This document shows, piece after piece, positions 1-12,300 of a stretch of DNA of 64,000 nucleotides. The notes beneath the pieces are model-generated. The model saw nothing but the letters and a program-made list of their open reading frames with translations, ran no database searches and was not told the origin of the DNA. Source of the DNA: Phylloscopus collybita (lineage: Eukaryota > Chordata > Aves > Passeriformes > Phylloscopidae); the NCBI GenBank assembly GCA_027886175.1, contig JAJNNQ010000018.1:18209001-18273000 (forward strand). Direction: 5' to 3'. Each line of letters begins with the position of its first letter. Within the stretch, counting starts at the first letter, position 1. The translations under genes and the position numbers were made by a program.

Positions 1-253
1 CAGTGAATCCTGCCCTATCCCAGCTGCAGGGCACTTGTTTATGTGTTATGTGTTTAACATCACATTAGTTAATGTTTATACAACTACTACCAAATAACAG
101 CACAGAGCTGTCTTTAAAAGAAAGCTGCCCAGAAGGGTTATCTTTCTTCATACATCTTTGTTGTTCCTCACACACATCACTTCTGTGAGTAAAACTATAT
201 TAGTAATGTCCCAACATACTTTTCATTTTTCTTGGTTAGGTTTAGAGTGTTTC
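1..253 (-). other. ZC3H14 last intron (or 3' UTR) to the window edge
   Basis: This segment follows the exon 16 donor. I see no canonical poly(A) signal on the minus strand and no sequence fitting a short exon that would restore the expected SE-stop ending. It is best read as the start of the final intron. Confidence 0.6.
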
Positions 254-257
254 TCAC

Positions 258-364
258 CTGGTTTGAGTTCGAGTCCATTTCAAGGCATGGCGTGGAGGTA
301 CAGCAACAGTGGGATGGTAGAAAGTGCAGTCTGGTCTTGTACACTGTGTATTAAACCTACAATG
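258..364 (-). CDS. ZC3H14: ZC3H14 coding exon 16 (CCCH finger 5)
   Basis: 107 nt, residues 694-728 plus two bases. Finger 5 is CRFNTQCTRPDCTFYH (Cys695, Cys701, Cys706, His710), followed by PPRHALKWTRTQT. The exon ends AG|GTGAGAA, an excellent donor. If not spliced the frame reads Arg then TGA (256-254). The human protein ends QTSE, which fits splicing to a tiny last coding exon. No AATAAA or ATTAAA is visible on the minus strand in 1-253, which also favours an intron there. Confidence 0.93.
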
Positions 365-3300
365 CTAAAACCAGAAGTATTTCAGAAGAGGCTGCTCAGT
401 GCTGGCTGCCTGAACTCCTGAACATGCTTGAGCTGCATTGTGACCCTGGCACTGCTGTGTGACTCATCTCACCTGCAACTGAGCCAACACCCCCCTCCAC
501 CAGTGCAATCAGCTCAACCCAGTGACAAAAAATCCTTTTTAAAAAGTTCTAACAGGAATTCCATGCTCCAAAGCTGCTACTGCACTGACTGGTGGAAATT
601 CCTTTGCTTGCAAGAGTTTAGAGTTCAGTTTGAATTGATCTTTGTGTACAAGTTGGGAGCATGACACAGCATTACCTGAGGGGGGAAGAAAAGCCAGAGT
701 ATCTGGCTACTAGAGCATGGTATTTCAGCATTATTAGGGCTTGAAAAAGCACTACACTTCCTGGTATTAGATGCAGGGACACAATGCTATAGAAGTACCC
801 ACCTAATAGACTCCTGTAGTATACAGATTACATTAATACATTTTCGGGTAACTGGGCAATCTTTAAAGTTTTTGTATGTTGCAGCATATCTGAAGGAAGA
901 GTCAGTCTTGAGACATATTCCCTCCCAAAAGGCTCCTCTCTGCCCCCAGCATCCTGGCTGAGTATATTTTGAAAAGAGATATGGCCTGTTTGAAGCTCCC
1001 CAGGAGCATTTGGTAAAAAGATTACTTAAAAGTATAATTTTCCTAATTCCTTAAGTCACTACTTTTGTGTATTCTGCTTATAAGGCAAAGTTAAAATGTG
1101 AAAAGTAAAGCAAAAAGTGTTAAATCCTAGTAACATTTCCTGTGCCAAAGTAGCATGTTTCAAGTCTCTTTCTAGAAAGGAAGGGAGATAGGAGATATAT
1201 CTTACTTTTGGGTGGTAAAATGGACACTCCATTTTCTTACAAGCTGGAAAAAACTTGCACAGCGGACTACTGGAGGATATGGACAGTGTGGGCAGGGGTG
1301 CTAACAGTAGAAACAAAAAGAACAGGAAGTGAGTCTGGATCAGAATAAATTGCCTTTATAAGACAGCTCCATACAACCTTAAATGTAGCAAACCTTCTGC
1401 TAGAAATTCCACTTTATAATTCACCAAAGTTCAGCAAGAAATACAGACAGCATTTCCCAATGCAGTTAGTGGATCCTGGAGTAGAACAAAGCTATCAGGT
1501 AATCATTGAACTTGGTTCTTCACTGTTTCAGGACAGGAAGTACCATGGTCAAGGCAAAATTTCCAACAAATTACACAGAGATTCTGGTAGGCAAAGAACC
1601 TCAAAAGTTAAATTTAGACAGCAGCAAGCCGGTTAGAGTTTCAACTGACCGGACTGAGAAGCGCAGGCACTGCACTTTCCAGGAATACAGAGAAGCTGCT
1701 GGAAATGATACAGGAGACAAGCACATTGTACTTGGTTTCTGGCAAGGTAACAAAACTACATTGAACTCTGACAAGGGGCTAAATTACTTCCAAAAGATCA
1801 TGCAGTTAAGGCCCTGCACCTCAGCACAGTTCAAAGGCTCAGCAACACTGACCCATCAAACACAGCTACTGCCTTCACTGAGTAACCTCACCCCAAAAGT
1901 CATCTCATCATTACACCAACTTCACTCCTACACTGGCATTAGAGAAAAAATGTTCAGAGATAGAACTCTGTTTTCAGCGTGTGTCACAAGCCCTTGGTAC
2001 AATGTGTCCAATTTAAGAAAAAAATCTGAGCAGAACTGCAGTGCTGGCTAATCCCTTCAGAGAAATGGATTTGTGCAAGTCACCACTTGGACCAGCACAG
2101 CCTTCATATGGATTCCTGCATAAGAGCACTGGAGGATTTTTCTTTTTGCAGTGACACTGGAAGATTACTCTTCATCTTGCATTAAGAGTTGTAAGAAAAT
2201 TAGGTCACTCAAACAAAAAAAAATAAATTTCATCACTGTCCCTTCAGCACTTCAATTTAAAGCTCAGAAAACAAGATGTGCTCACCTGGTTTAGGAGATG
2301 GATGGGGGGTTCGTCGACTGGCGTGAGTGTAAGGACAATCTGGCTTAGTGCACTTTGCATCGTATTTACAGTTTGGATGGATGAACAGGCATTTATCAGC
2401 AAATTTGCAGTTAGGAAAAACTCTGAGGGAAAAGAAATGGAGTCAAAAACTCATACTTGGAGCAAAATCCCCAAACTTTCATATTTGCACATGAAAGCTG
2501 GAATATCACAGAAAGCCGGAGGTGCAGCAGTGCTGGGGCACGTGTTGGTCCCTTCCCAATGTGGCACGTGGTGTTGTGCACGAGTGTGCACCCACACACC
2601 TGCACTCAGCTTCCCTGCCTGCAGACCTTCCCCATGCCGTGGACAACTGAGCCACCTCCCTCTCAGGCAGTTTGGCCCCAAACTCCTTGCTGCAAGCCAG
2701 GACACGTCACTCTTCAGTGTGTGGTACAGGGTGGCAAAGGCAATGTGAAATCAGACCTTCCCCTGAGAGGGGTGCAGTGCTCCCTAAGTAACACGGCTTT
2801 CTCTGAGGAGCTCTATTTTGAATTTAGTTATGCCATTTTCTATAAGGTAAATCAAATGTCTGAGTAACTGAAGTTACCCAATCTGGTAAGAGTTACCTCA
2901 AACAGACATTGTTTTTCTGGACTGTTCCTGCTTATTGAAGAGAAGTCAAAGGCACAGGGCACATTCAGGAGTTTGCCTTCCCTATCAAATTTAAACCCCA
3001 CAATCACTGCATTACTACGTAACGATAACCTAACCTTCAAAAGCACTCTGACAGCCGGCAGAAGAGAGCCTATTCTTTCAAGGTGCTAATTCCTACATCT
3101 TCAAGAAACTCAGGAACACCAACCTGTACTCTAAACTAAAGCTTTCTTCTGCAAGGGTGCAGCTGCCATCCTTGTGTTCTGACACTCAGGAGAAGAGCAG
3201 AAAACAGAAGGAATTACAGTGTCATAATCTAGCTCTGATCCTGCCCTGACAGGTTTGTACTGCCTTGGAATATTTACTGACACAGAGCACAAGTTTGCAG

Positions 3301-6300
3301 CACTGGAAAAAAACATCAAAATAGCAGGTCAAGTGGATGAGCTCTGTACTACTCACTTGCAAGGTAGTGTGGGGTGATGGTACACACATTCATCTCCATT
3401 TTTACAGGCAGGCCAGTACTTGCAGCGCTCCAGCACCTTCTCCTGCTTTTGTAACATACTTAAGTCTTCCATTTCCACTGGATGGTAAGAAAGAAGAAAA
3501 AAAACAACCCCAAGCTGGGACCTTTATGATTCTATATGCAATTTGGTGTAAGCCATCTAGAATAATCAAAGTTCATTGTACTTCTATTCTCTCTTAATCA
3601 AATGTCCTGACAGTAAAAGTTTATGTACAATCTTATTTTCTGAAGAAAATTTCCAAAACCATAAATTGAAAAGTCATAATACTGGACTGACAGCTGCCTT
3701 TTGGTGATAAAAGATCAAATTTGCACTGTTTACGAGGAAACTAAATCAGTTTTCTTTGCAAATCCTAATTGATTTAAAGACTTGAGCAGACAAAACAACA
3801 CTCCAAGCTGTTCTGCTGAGCCATGAGTTAATTATAGCCATGTTTCCTTCCTCCAAAATCTTTTTTGCTCTAGAAAATTATTTCAAGAGATGAAAGTTAA
3901 AAATCAATTTTTATGCTAATCAGGTTTATTATTATGGGGGCATATACTGAAAAAGAACCACTTTTATGTAATTTGTTCAGACACTTCAGTTACCTGAACC
4001 CAGACTCTAACCCAAAAAGTGTTTTTAGGAATTCTAAGCTGAAACATTCCATACCTTCACTATTCTTATGGGAACATGGGACTTAGACTTTCTCCTATTT
4101 AACATTGCTTGTAAAACCTTAATTCTCCAAATTCAGACAATTGTACATATGTTGCTGTTGTCTTATTTTCCCAAATCTGCCTAAACCTTTGGCTTTTCCA
4201 AGTTTTCCAGCACTGCCTAAACTTCCCTCTCTGATCCTACTAATGACACAAATTGCTCCAGCTTTATTCTGTCCTTAGCCTCATTTATGCCTTCTACTTG
4301 CAACACACCAAAGCCAAATAATGCCATCCTGCTGGAGGACCACACTGGCTCATACAGATCACTTCCACATGGATCTGACTGTGTGTGAGCTTCAGCCCCA
4401 TCCCTGCTACCTCACAGGAACCCTTAACAGAGCTAGGACTGTACTGGCAACACTCTCCTGTACCAAACAGCTCTGGTGAGGAGTATGAGGCTTACACATG
4501 GAAAAGCATGGATATGCAAATACTCTAATGACTCTCTGCTAGTAAAGTGCATGGATACACAACATTCCCATAATCTTTAAGACTGCCTGATATGTGCAGT
4601 ACTTCTGCAGCCAGGGGACTGAAAGGATGTGGACTTAAAAGATCTTTTGCTATGGTGCTGTCATAATTGCATTACATATTTACAGCTGGATCCCTGAAAT
4701 TTAAGGGCTCTCAGTACAGCATCAAATAGTATTCTTTATTTAGTTCATAAATTTGGATACACTGCTACTTTATTTTATTAAGAAAATAAAAATCTTTATT
4801 TTCTTAAGGAAGCAAAGTAAAAAAACCCAAATCCAAGCACAGCCCTCAGGCAAGTATTCAACAGGCCTATGGCAAAACAGTAACTTCTATGTTTTTCATC
4901 ACCATGTCAGCGTTCTAAACAATTCAAACATGTGGCTCAGCAAGCAATTTCCCATGTTATTCAAAAGAAATATAGAAAGAGAATATAGAAACCTTTATGT
5001 AAAAAAACACGCACTGTTAAGTTCTGCTTTCAGGTGCTAGCCACTGGACTCTACCCACATCTTACACTTAACAGGCTCCTTTTGGTGTCACAACCCTCAA
5101 CAAAAATATTAATACTGTCTGAGATATTTTTAGAAGTTCAAGGCATGACAGTATGTTAACTGTAGTATCTCCTATCCATCAGCACAGGGACAAATCGTAA
5201 CAGGTCAACCAGAAGAGCAGATTTCTGGCAATGAAGACCAACTACTTTTGCAAAAAAAAAACCCAAACCAAACCAAAAAACAAAACAAACAACAACAAAA
5301 AACCAAACAAAAACCAAAACAACAAACAAACACACACACAACCACCAATTTTTACCAATATTGAGATATTGAGAACTACCACATGCCATTTGCTCTAGTA
5401 TAGCATGACAAAGGCTTCTGAAAAGATGGTCCCACTAAGTTCCCACGTTTCATTTGCCTAAAAAATGTTCTAATTAGAAGAATAAACACCATCACTTTGG
5501 TTTAAGAATGATACATCCAGAAAGCAGCACCCCAAGGTTAGATCCTGTTGGTCAGTATAATTACCATCACAGTCCTCCAGCTGCCTGGTTACAATTTGTG
5601 TCTGCTGTGCTCGAAGGCCCTTTAATCCTTTGCCAGCACACATGTGATGGGTAACTGGCTTTATTCCTTCCATTAGACACATATCTTCCTCTTCCTGATC
5701 AGAAAGGTATCCTGGTGGACTGGGCACGCCATCCAGTGTCACAATGAACTTGGGACTAGCAGGTTTCTCTGGCTGGGCAAGCTGGTCTCTATCAACCAAA
5801 GAAATGTAGTAAATTTAGATTTTCTGACGCAAGAGGTTTGAGTGAATGTGAGCTGTGCTAGTAGGTGAAAATAGTACAAGCTTATCAATGGGGAGCCAAG
5901 CAGTAACAGACCTCCTTTTAGCATTTACTGGTAATGCACTCCAGTTAACAGCCTTCAGGTCTCCCTGAGGCACTAATAATAAGAACTACAGCTCTCAGGT
6001 ACAAGTTCAGTTTGTTGCATTCTGCTCAACAGACAGATTCAAAAGCTCATTTACAGTCAATCCTGTGGAATTTGCAGTTCTGAGACAGAAAAAGAGAGCA
6101 AATACCATTCTTGGATTTACAAACTTCTTAATGCACAAAACGTGTCTCCTCTAAATTACTGAAAAGCGCATTATGAAACAGTGGTGTAAAAGTTTTTAAA
6201 CTAGGATGAGAGAATTGAAATACTGATACTAAGCATTTTGACACTCAGCCTGACTAAAAGGTCAGTCTAGCCTAATGTCCTGCATCTGACAACAGTCAGC

Positions 6301-9300
6301 ATGGGTAAGAGGGAGCACTAAAACACGGGACACACACATTTTCTCCAGTCTTTCACCATCCCATCCACCTGAGGGGTTTCCTGAATGACACATGATTCTA
6401 AGTATTTGGAGAACTGTGGAGTTCTCATCTTTGACAAACAGCAATGGGATAAACTTTGTTTCTCTACAAAGTGAGGCTAAAAGCAATTACACTGTAGAAA
6501 GCCTTTAAGAAGACAGAAACCAGAACATTAAAAGCATCACGAGGTAGAATTTTCAGACTTAAGCAGTCAGAAACTGACCTATTCATATGCAAAAATTCAC
6601 CTCTCTCCTGTAGCACAGTCACAGCTTTCAACTGTGATATTGTCAGGTTATCCTACTGGGTTTGTTTGCTGTGTTGGTTTTGTTTCCAATTAACACAGGC
6701 TGCCAAAAGCCACTGACAGAAAGGAAACACCAGCAGTTTGTCAAGCACAGCAGCTCACGTGATGAAGTTCATCACACTGTTCAGAGTGGTTTTAACTCAT
6801 AAAAGGTAGGACTATTTTGTTACCTGGAATTTTGTTTGAAGCTGACATGAACTTTTAAACTTACTCCTGGTCAAACTCTCCAGCGAGGAGCCTTAAATCA
6901 TTGCCCAGGATTCACCACACTCAATGCTGTGTTAAAAGATGCTTCTTAAGAAATGTAATCCAAGGGTGCAACAGGTATAAAACTAAAGGCAATTCAAGCA
7001 AAATGATTACTTGACTAAGATTTCAGAAATCAGAACAAAAGAGCAGTGCTTTTCAGTTCCTTCTTCTTCTTTCTTACAAATCAAAGATACGCTCAAGCTA
7101 CAGTTGACCCTAGGATTATTTTCCATTTAGAAGGATTTCTGGGAGGCCTTTTTTCCTTCTATTCAAAGTCAGTCCATTTTGCATGATTTCACAGCCCCTG
7201 ACAAAGCAGAAGTCTGACCAAATGGCTCCATCTAAACCACAAACAAGCAATTTGACTCCTGACAGTGCAAATGAAGCAGCTTATTACCGTGTCTGTATCA
7301 GACGTCCCGAGTGAACTCGCACTGCCTCTGCGCCCTTCTTTCCCAGCTGCTGGTTCTGGGGTGCCATCTCCTCTGATAACTTGGGCTTCTTCAGGATAAA
7401 TGACCGAGTGTCTGAGTGGACCATAGATTCTGGGTCACAATAATCTGCATTGGGAGAAAAATTACATAGAGAAGAGTAAAATAAGGTGGTAGTTGTACTC
7501 TTAACTTATAGCATATTTCTAGTATCAATTTACATGGTCAATAAGCTGATCTTACTTTGTTTTCATTTCTTCCTAGTAGTTTCCAGAAAACATTTTTATT
7601 TCCCTGTTAATTCCACAGAGGTGGATCAACAGAAGCCATAAGCCACATTAGCTCAGAACAGGAAATTTTATAAATGGCTATGCTGAAGAGAGTCCACCCC
7701 TACTCCCACCCCACCAAATCTCTCATCCTCTGAACAGCTACTAATGTAATCCACTCATCCCTTAGAGATGCAGAAACAAGAAAATTGTAGAAATCAGTAT
7801 AATTAATTGAAAGAGTATCTTAACATTCACTCCCCAGTAATATTAGATTTGAAATTAAAAGATCACAAGACTTAACCCTGAGTCACTTGCAAGGCATCTT
7901 CAATCATAGGATCAATCTGAAGCCGACAAGAGAGCTCCTTTTGTTCAATTCCTAAAAAAGCCAGCAAAAGAAGCATAGTTTACAGCATGTCAAGACGAAA
8001 CTATAGAGAACTGAGGCGCACACTCTTAATTCTTTCGATAAAAAAAATCCACAACAAAAACATTCACACTTTTAACAACAACAAAAGCCACTCTCATTAT
8101 TATGAACCCTTTTCTCATTGTTTCAGGAACAGTAACATGGCAAAAGCTAAGTACTGTAGGACACTACTCGTTCCCATAAGTGCTGCTCAGTACAAATGAG
8201 GTTTGTGGGCACAGCAAACGATGAAGGCCAAGCTCTTCCTCCTCATTGTAGAGGAGGTGGCCTTTCAGAGAAAACACACCCAGAGGAAAGCAACTAACAA
8301 GGGACTAGTTTATAGTCTTCTTAAAAGGGCTGAAGCAAACCAGAGCAGCACTGTTCTACATTTGAGATATGGCTTAAAAATTATTTTTGCTTTCTGTAGA
8401 TTTCCTAACCAAGCTGTCATTTCCATTTCAATGGCAAAAGAGTGAAAATATTTAGCGTAATTATTTTCTGTGCATTAATTCAAAGGCTGATAAAACATTT
8501 TTCTCATGTACTTTACAGATACAATTTCAACTACTTAAGGATGGCAGAAAGATTACAAATACATTTATATGAGGAATAAGCAACTGCAAAAGTATTTTTT
8601 AAATAATGACTGTTTACCATTCCTTAACAATGATCATGGGATGATGTAACAAAAATCTTACTCAAAACTAAATTTTACTCATTATCTAAATATCTAAACG
8701 CTTAGCAAGTATAAACTAAGTACTTATAGAAACATTTTTTCTCTGCCTTACTTCTATGATTCCTTGTGACTAAAGACAATCCCCCATCCTCTAAAGAAAA
8801 CCATGCTGAAAAGGTCCTTTGACTGCCTTTAAATATTATGCCCTTTAGGTGATCCAAAACAGAAGTAAAACCCAAAGCTAACACTGCCAGCCTGGTATTA
8901 GCTGTCCTATAAGAGCAAATAGAGTATTCTTATATTTAAACTGAAAAATAAAATACCAGAATCATTTGTGTAGAAACCACATGGTGGAAAGTATCTTTTA
9001 ATACTTCATATGCTGAAAAGCATTCTAAATACTCTAGAATATCTTCACTCTCACTTAAGCTTTATGACAGAATTACTCCTACAAGATACTAAGGAAAATA
9101 TGCACAGGAGAGGGAAAAGAGAAGCTAGCCAAATGTAAGTGCTTATATAAAACTATTCTTCAGTGACATGCCACAATGTTATACCATCCTTTGCTTACTG
9201 ATTAATTGCTCTGAGGTTGTGTGTATGTTTGGATACATGTATCTATCTGACAGCCAAGCTACACAGTTGAAGGCAGTTCCGCATGCAACTTTTGATGCAG

Positions 9301-12300
9301 ACTTGAAAACTGAAAGTGTTCCTTTCTTTTTCTCTGCCCAGCCTGTAAAATGGTATCCCCTAGAATAAATTCTTAAAAGAATATTATCAGATGACCTTGA
9401 ATTTCTTCAACTGTCTGCTCCTTTGACTCTTCTACGTGAAGCTGAGAACTCAAAACAGGCAGTCTGCTTTGCACATGAATTACTTCTAACTGTGATTCTT
9501 CTGGGCTAATTCGAGTTCTTGGTGCAACTGGAACAGTCTGTTTCTGTGGAACTTTAAATAGAGAAACAATGGCAAATCATTTACATACTACCCAAGCACA
9601 TAATAGTATTGTTTTTAGATATATTGTACTAAAATAATTCTCAAAAATTACTGCACACACAGAGACACAAAAATAATCCCAAGCATCTGTCTTCACAAAA
9701 AGCATCTTTAAGCTACCTGTAAAATTCTTGGTGTGCAAGCATATTTGTGCATGTGCACAGAGCACCCTGACTGGCACCTCAGAACACTTACTTCTAAGAC
9801 AAAACAGCATGACATGGATTAGAGTGACAACAGCGAAGTACTCATTCATCTACTTCTACATATAATTAATATGGTACTTTCTGATAGTTTTGAAGTCACT
9901 TTTCATTCCATCTTTGATATAAATAATCATGGATCATCAACATGTCTCTTCATATGATGCTAGCTACCCTTTGCTGAAGTGCTTGCAAATAGAATACAAA
10001 ACTTAACGGCAGCAGAATCATAGCATCACTTAGGTTTGGAAAGAACCTAAAAATCACCAAGTCTAACTGTAAACCTAGTCCAGCACTGCCAAGTGCACCA
10101 CTAAACCATGTCCCCAAGTGCCACATCTACACCTCTTTTAAATACCTTCAGGGCTGGTGACTCCACCACTTCTCTGGACAGCCTGTTCCAATGCCTGACC
10201 ACCTTCTCCATGAAGAACTTTTTACTAATGTTAAATCTTAACCTCCACCAGCACCACCTAAGGCCATTCCCCCTCGTCCTATCACTTGTTATTTGGAAAG
10301 AAATCAAACTACAACCTCCTTTCAGATACTTCTAAATCTCTGCACAGATAGTTATGGCTTGCAATTTGGAGTAGCAAGGACAACAGGCTGACTTCTTTAC
10401 TTGGCTTCTGCTAAGACTGTCAGACCTGACTGCAAGAAGCTAAACTCTTCCCTTGGCCTAGTATCAGATCGGCATTTAACTTCTGACACAAACAACTGAA
10501 AGGTACCACTCAAGTACTAGATTCATTATTTATGAATTTACTGTTTTATCTATGTGTTTTAAATTAGTTTACTTCCATATTCCATTCAAAATACTTTAAA
10601 AAAATGTTAAATATTACTTCTGAAGTGGAAGAACCTGCATGATACTTCAGCTAGAATTCACAAATCACCTCCATTAAACAACAAAGTTGTGCCCTCTGGT
10701 CTCTCCACTGAAATATTCTCATGCTGGTAAGTCAAACTACAAGATCACCACCATTAAAAAGATCAGTAGTTTTCATTAATTTAGCTTTTCTAGCTATGTC
10801 TAATTTCCTACCATAGTGCTTTGTACACAGGGAAGAACTTCCCGCATCACTTCAAAGTACTGTTTCTTACAGTTTCCAGAATTTGAGAGAGAGCAGGCAA
10901 GAGACTTCAGACGGTATAAAAGTCCTGGTTTAAGTAATCTAGTGAATGCTCCTTCCCTGGCAAGGTGCAATGTGTCCTGCTACAACATGTGGATTTATCA
11001 ACACCCAGTGAAATGAAAGCACGAGACAACTGGATTTGCCCTTCTTCAGAAGTCTCTCCTAGCTGGGAGAACTGAATGCCTACACACAGACAACTGCTCA
11101 ACTGCTGCGTCAACTGCAACTAAAATCACTGAACTGCAATTGCTGTTGAAGGACAATATACACCATCATACACACCCTGATACTTATCAACATACTCTGA
11201 TATACATCAATCACTTTGTTTCTCATTGTTTTGCACTTCTATTACCTATAGCCAGTGCATTTTCATTTTTTTGCTGCTTGGTTTTTTTCTCCTCCCCTCT
11301 CAGAAGGAAGAGTGAAGAAAGGGAAAAGAGATCAAGTAAATAGCTCAAACCACCTGGCTTATTCTGATTAATTTCCCCATGGCAACTATTGTCTTCAGAA
11401 TACTCAGGCACTTCCATTTTGTATCTATACACTTCACAGACTTACTATCTTGATTAATTTATTTTAAATACCACTGTTCTCCCTCATTTATGTTTTCATA
11501 ATTCATCAATGAACATTAATGTAATGAAACAGGGCACGATAAATCCCTCATGTATAACTGACTTGCTATTTAGCATTCTGTCTTATCTCCAAGCACTTTC
11601 TTTAGCTTGGATGCATACAACGGAGTTTGGAAATACTACAAATTAGCACAAGCAAAATCAATGTTAATTACCAGTGGAAAAATTGGTTGTTTTTGTAACT
11701 GATTCCTGTGCTTCAGAGATTGCTTTCAGTATTAAATTCTTATTGGCCTGTTTTGAAGGTGGCAATGAAGGCCTAAAGGAAATAAAAAAAAAATTAATTG
11801 TATATGGATTGCACAGCAACCGTATCCATGTTAAAGACAGTTGTTTCAACAGGTTAACACAGGAGTAACATTAGCAGAAATCATAATCTATAATTATTTT
11901 ACCCAAACCAGTTTTCAGTTAATCTATTCTCTCAGTGAATGGAGATCCACAAAATGCTCTAAAAAATGGAAGTCCAGAAGTGTGATTTCACCTCTCAACT
12001 TAAGCTGCTGTAAAACCATGCTACATGTGAAAGGCACTTTCTGCCATTAATTTCTTCCCACCTCTGCCCATCACTTATCTCTTGTTGTGTTTGTGCTAAC
12101 ACCAATAATTATGCAGTCATCCTGAGAAATATGATCCAGCTGCATAATTAGACTGACTCTATCAAAAAGATATTATTTGTAAAAATAGGCTTTCTGCTTG
12201 TCTTCAATATTAACAATAAGGAAGCTTAAATCAGACAAATGTATTATGGTGCTGAAGATAAATTCAATACAGTGCATTGAATTTACAGCTTAAAATAAAT

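Larger units (their letters stand above)
365..5564 (-). other. ZC3H14 introns between exons 16 and 12
   Basis: Introns at 365-1205, 1301-2285, 2423-3356 and 3478-5564. The 1301-2285 intron carries an unexplained plus-strand ORF (1506-2051, see findings). The 3478-5564 intron holds an A/C-only tract at 5251-5351. Nothing else was recognised: AT-rich unique sequence without further coding similarity. Confidence 0.7.
5789..9395 (-). other. ZC3H14 introns between exons 12 and 9
   Basis: Introns at 5789-7287, 7445-7876 and 7952-9395. No repeat family, RNA gene or additional exon recognised. Open frames here are short and unrelated to known proteins. Confidence 0.65.

Noticed and set aside
262..275. 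GTTCGAGTC, resembling a tRNA gene B box
   Set aside because: It is inside ZC3H14 exon 16 coding sequence, no A box or cloverleaf was seen around it.
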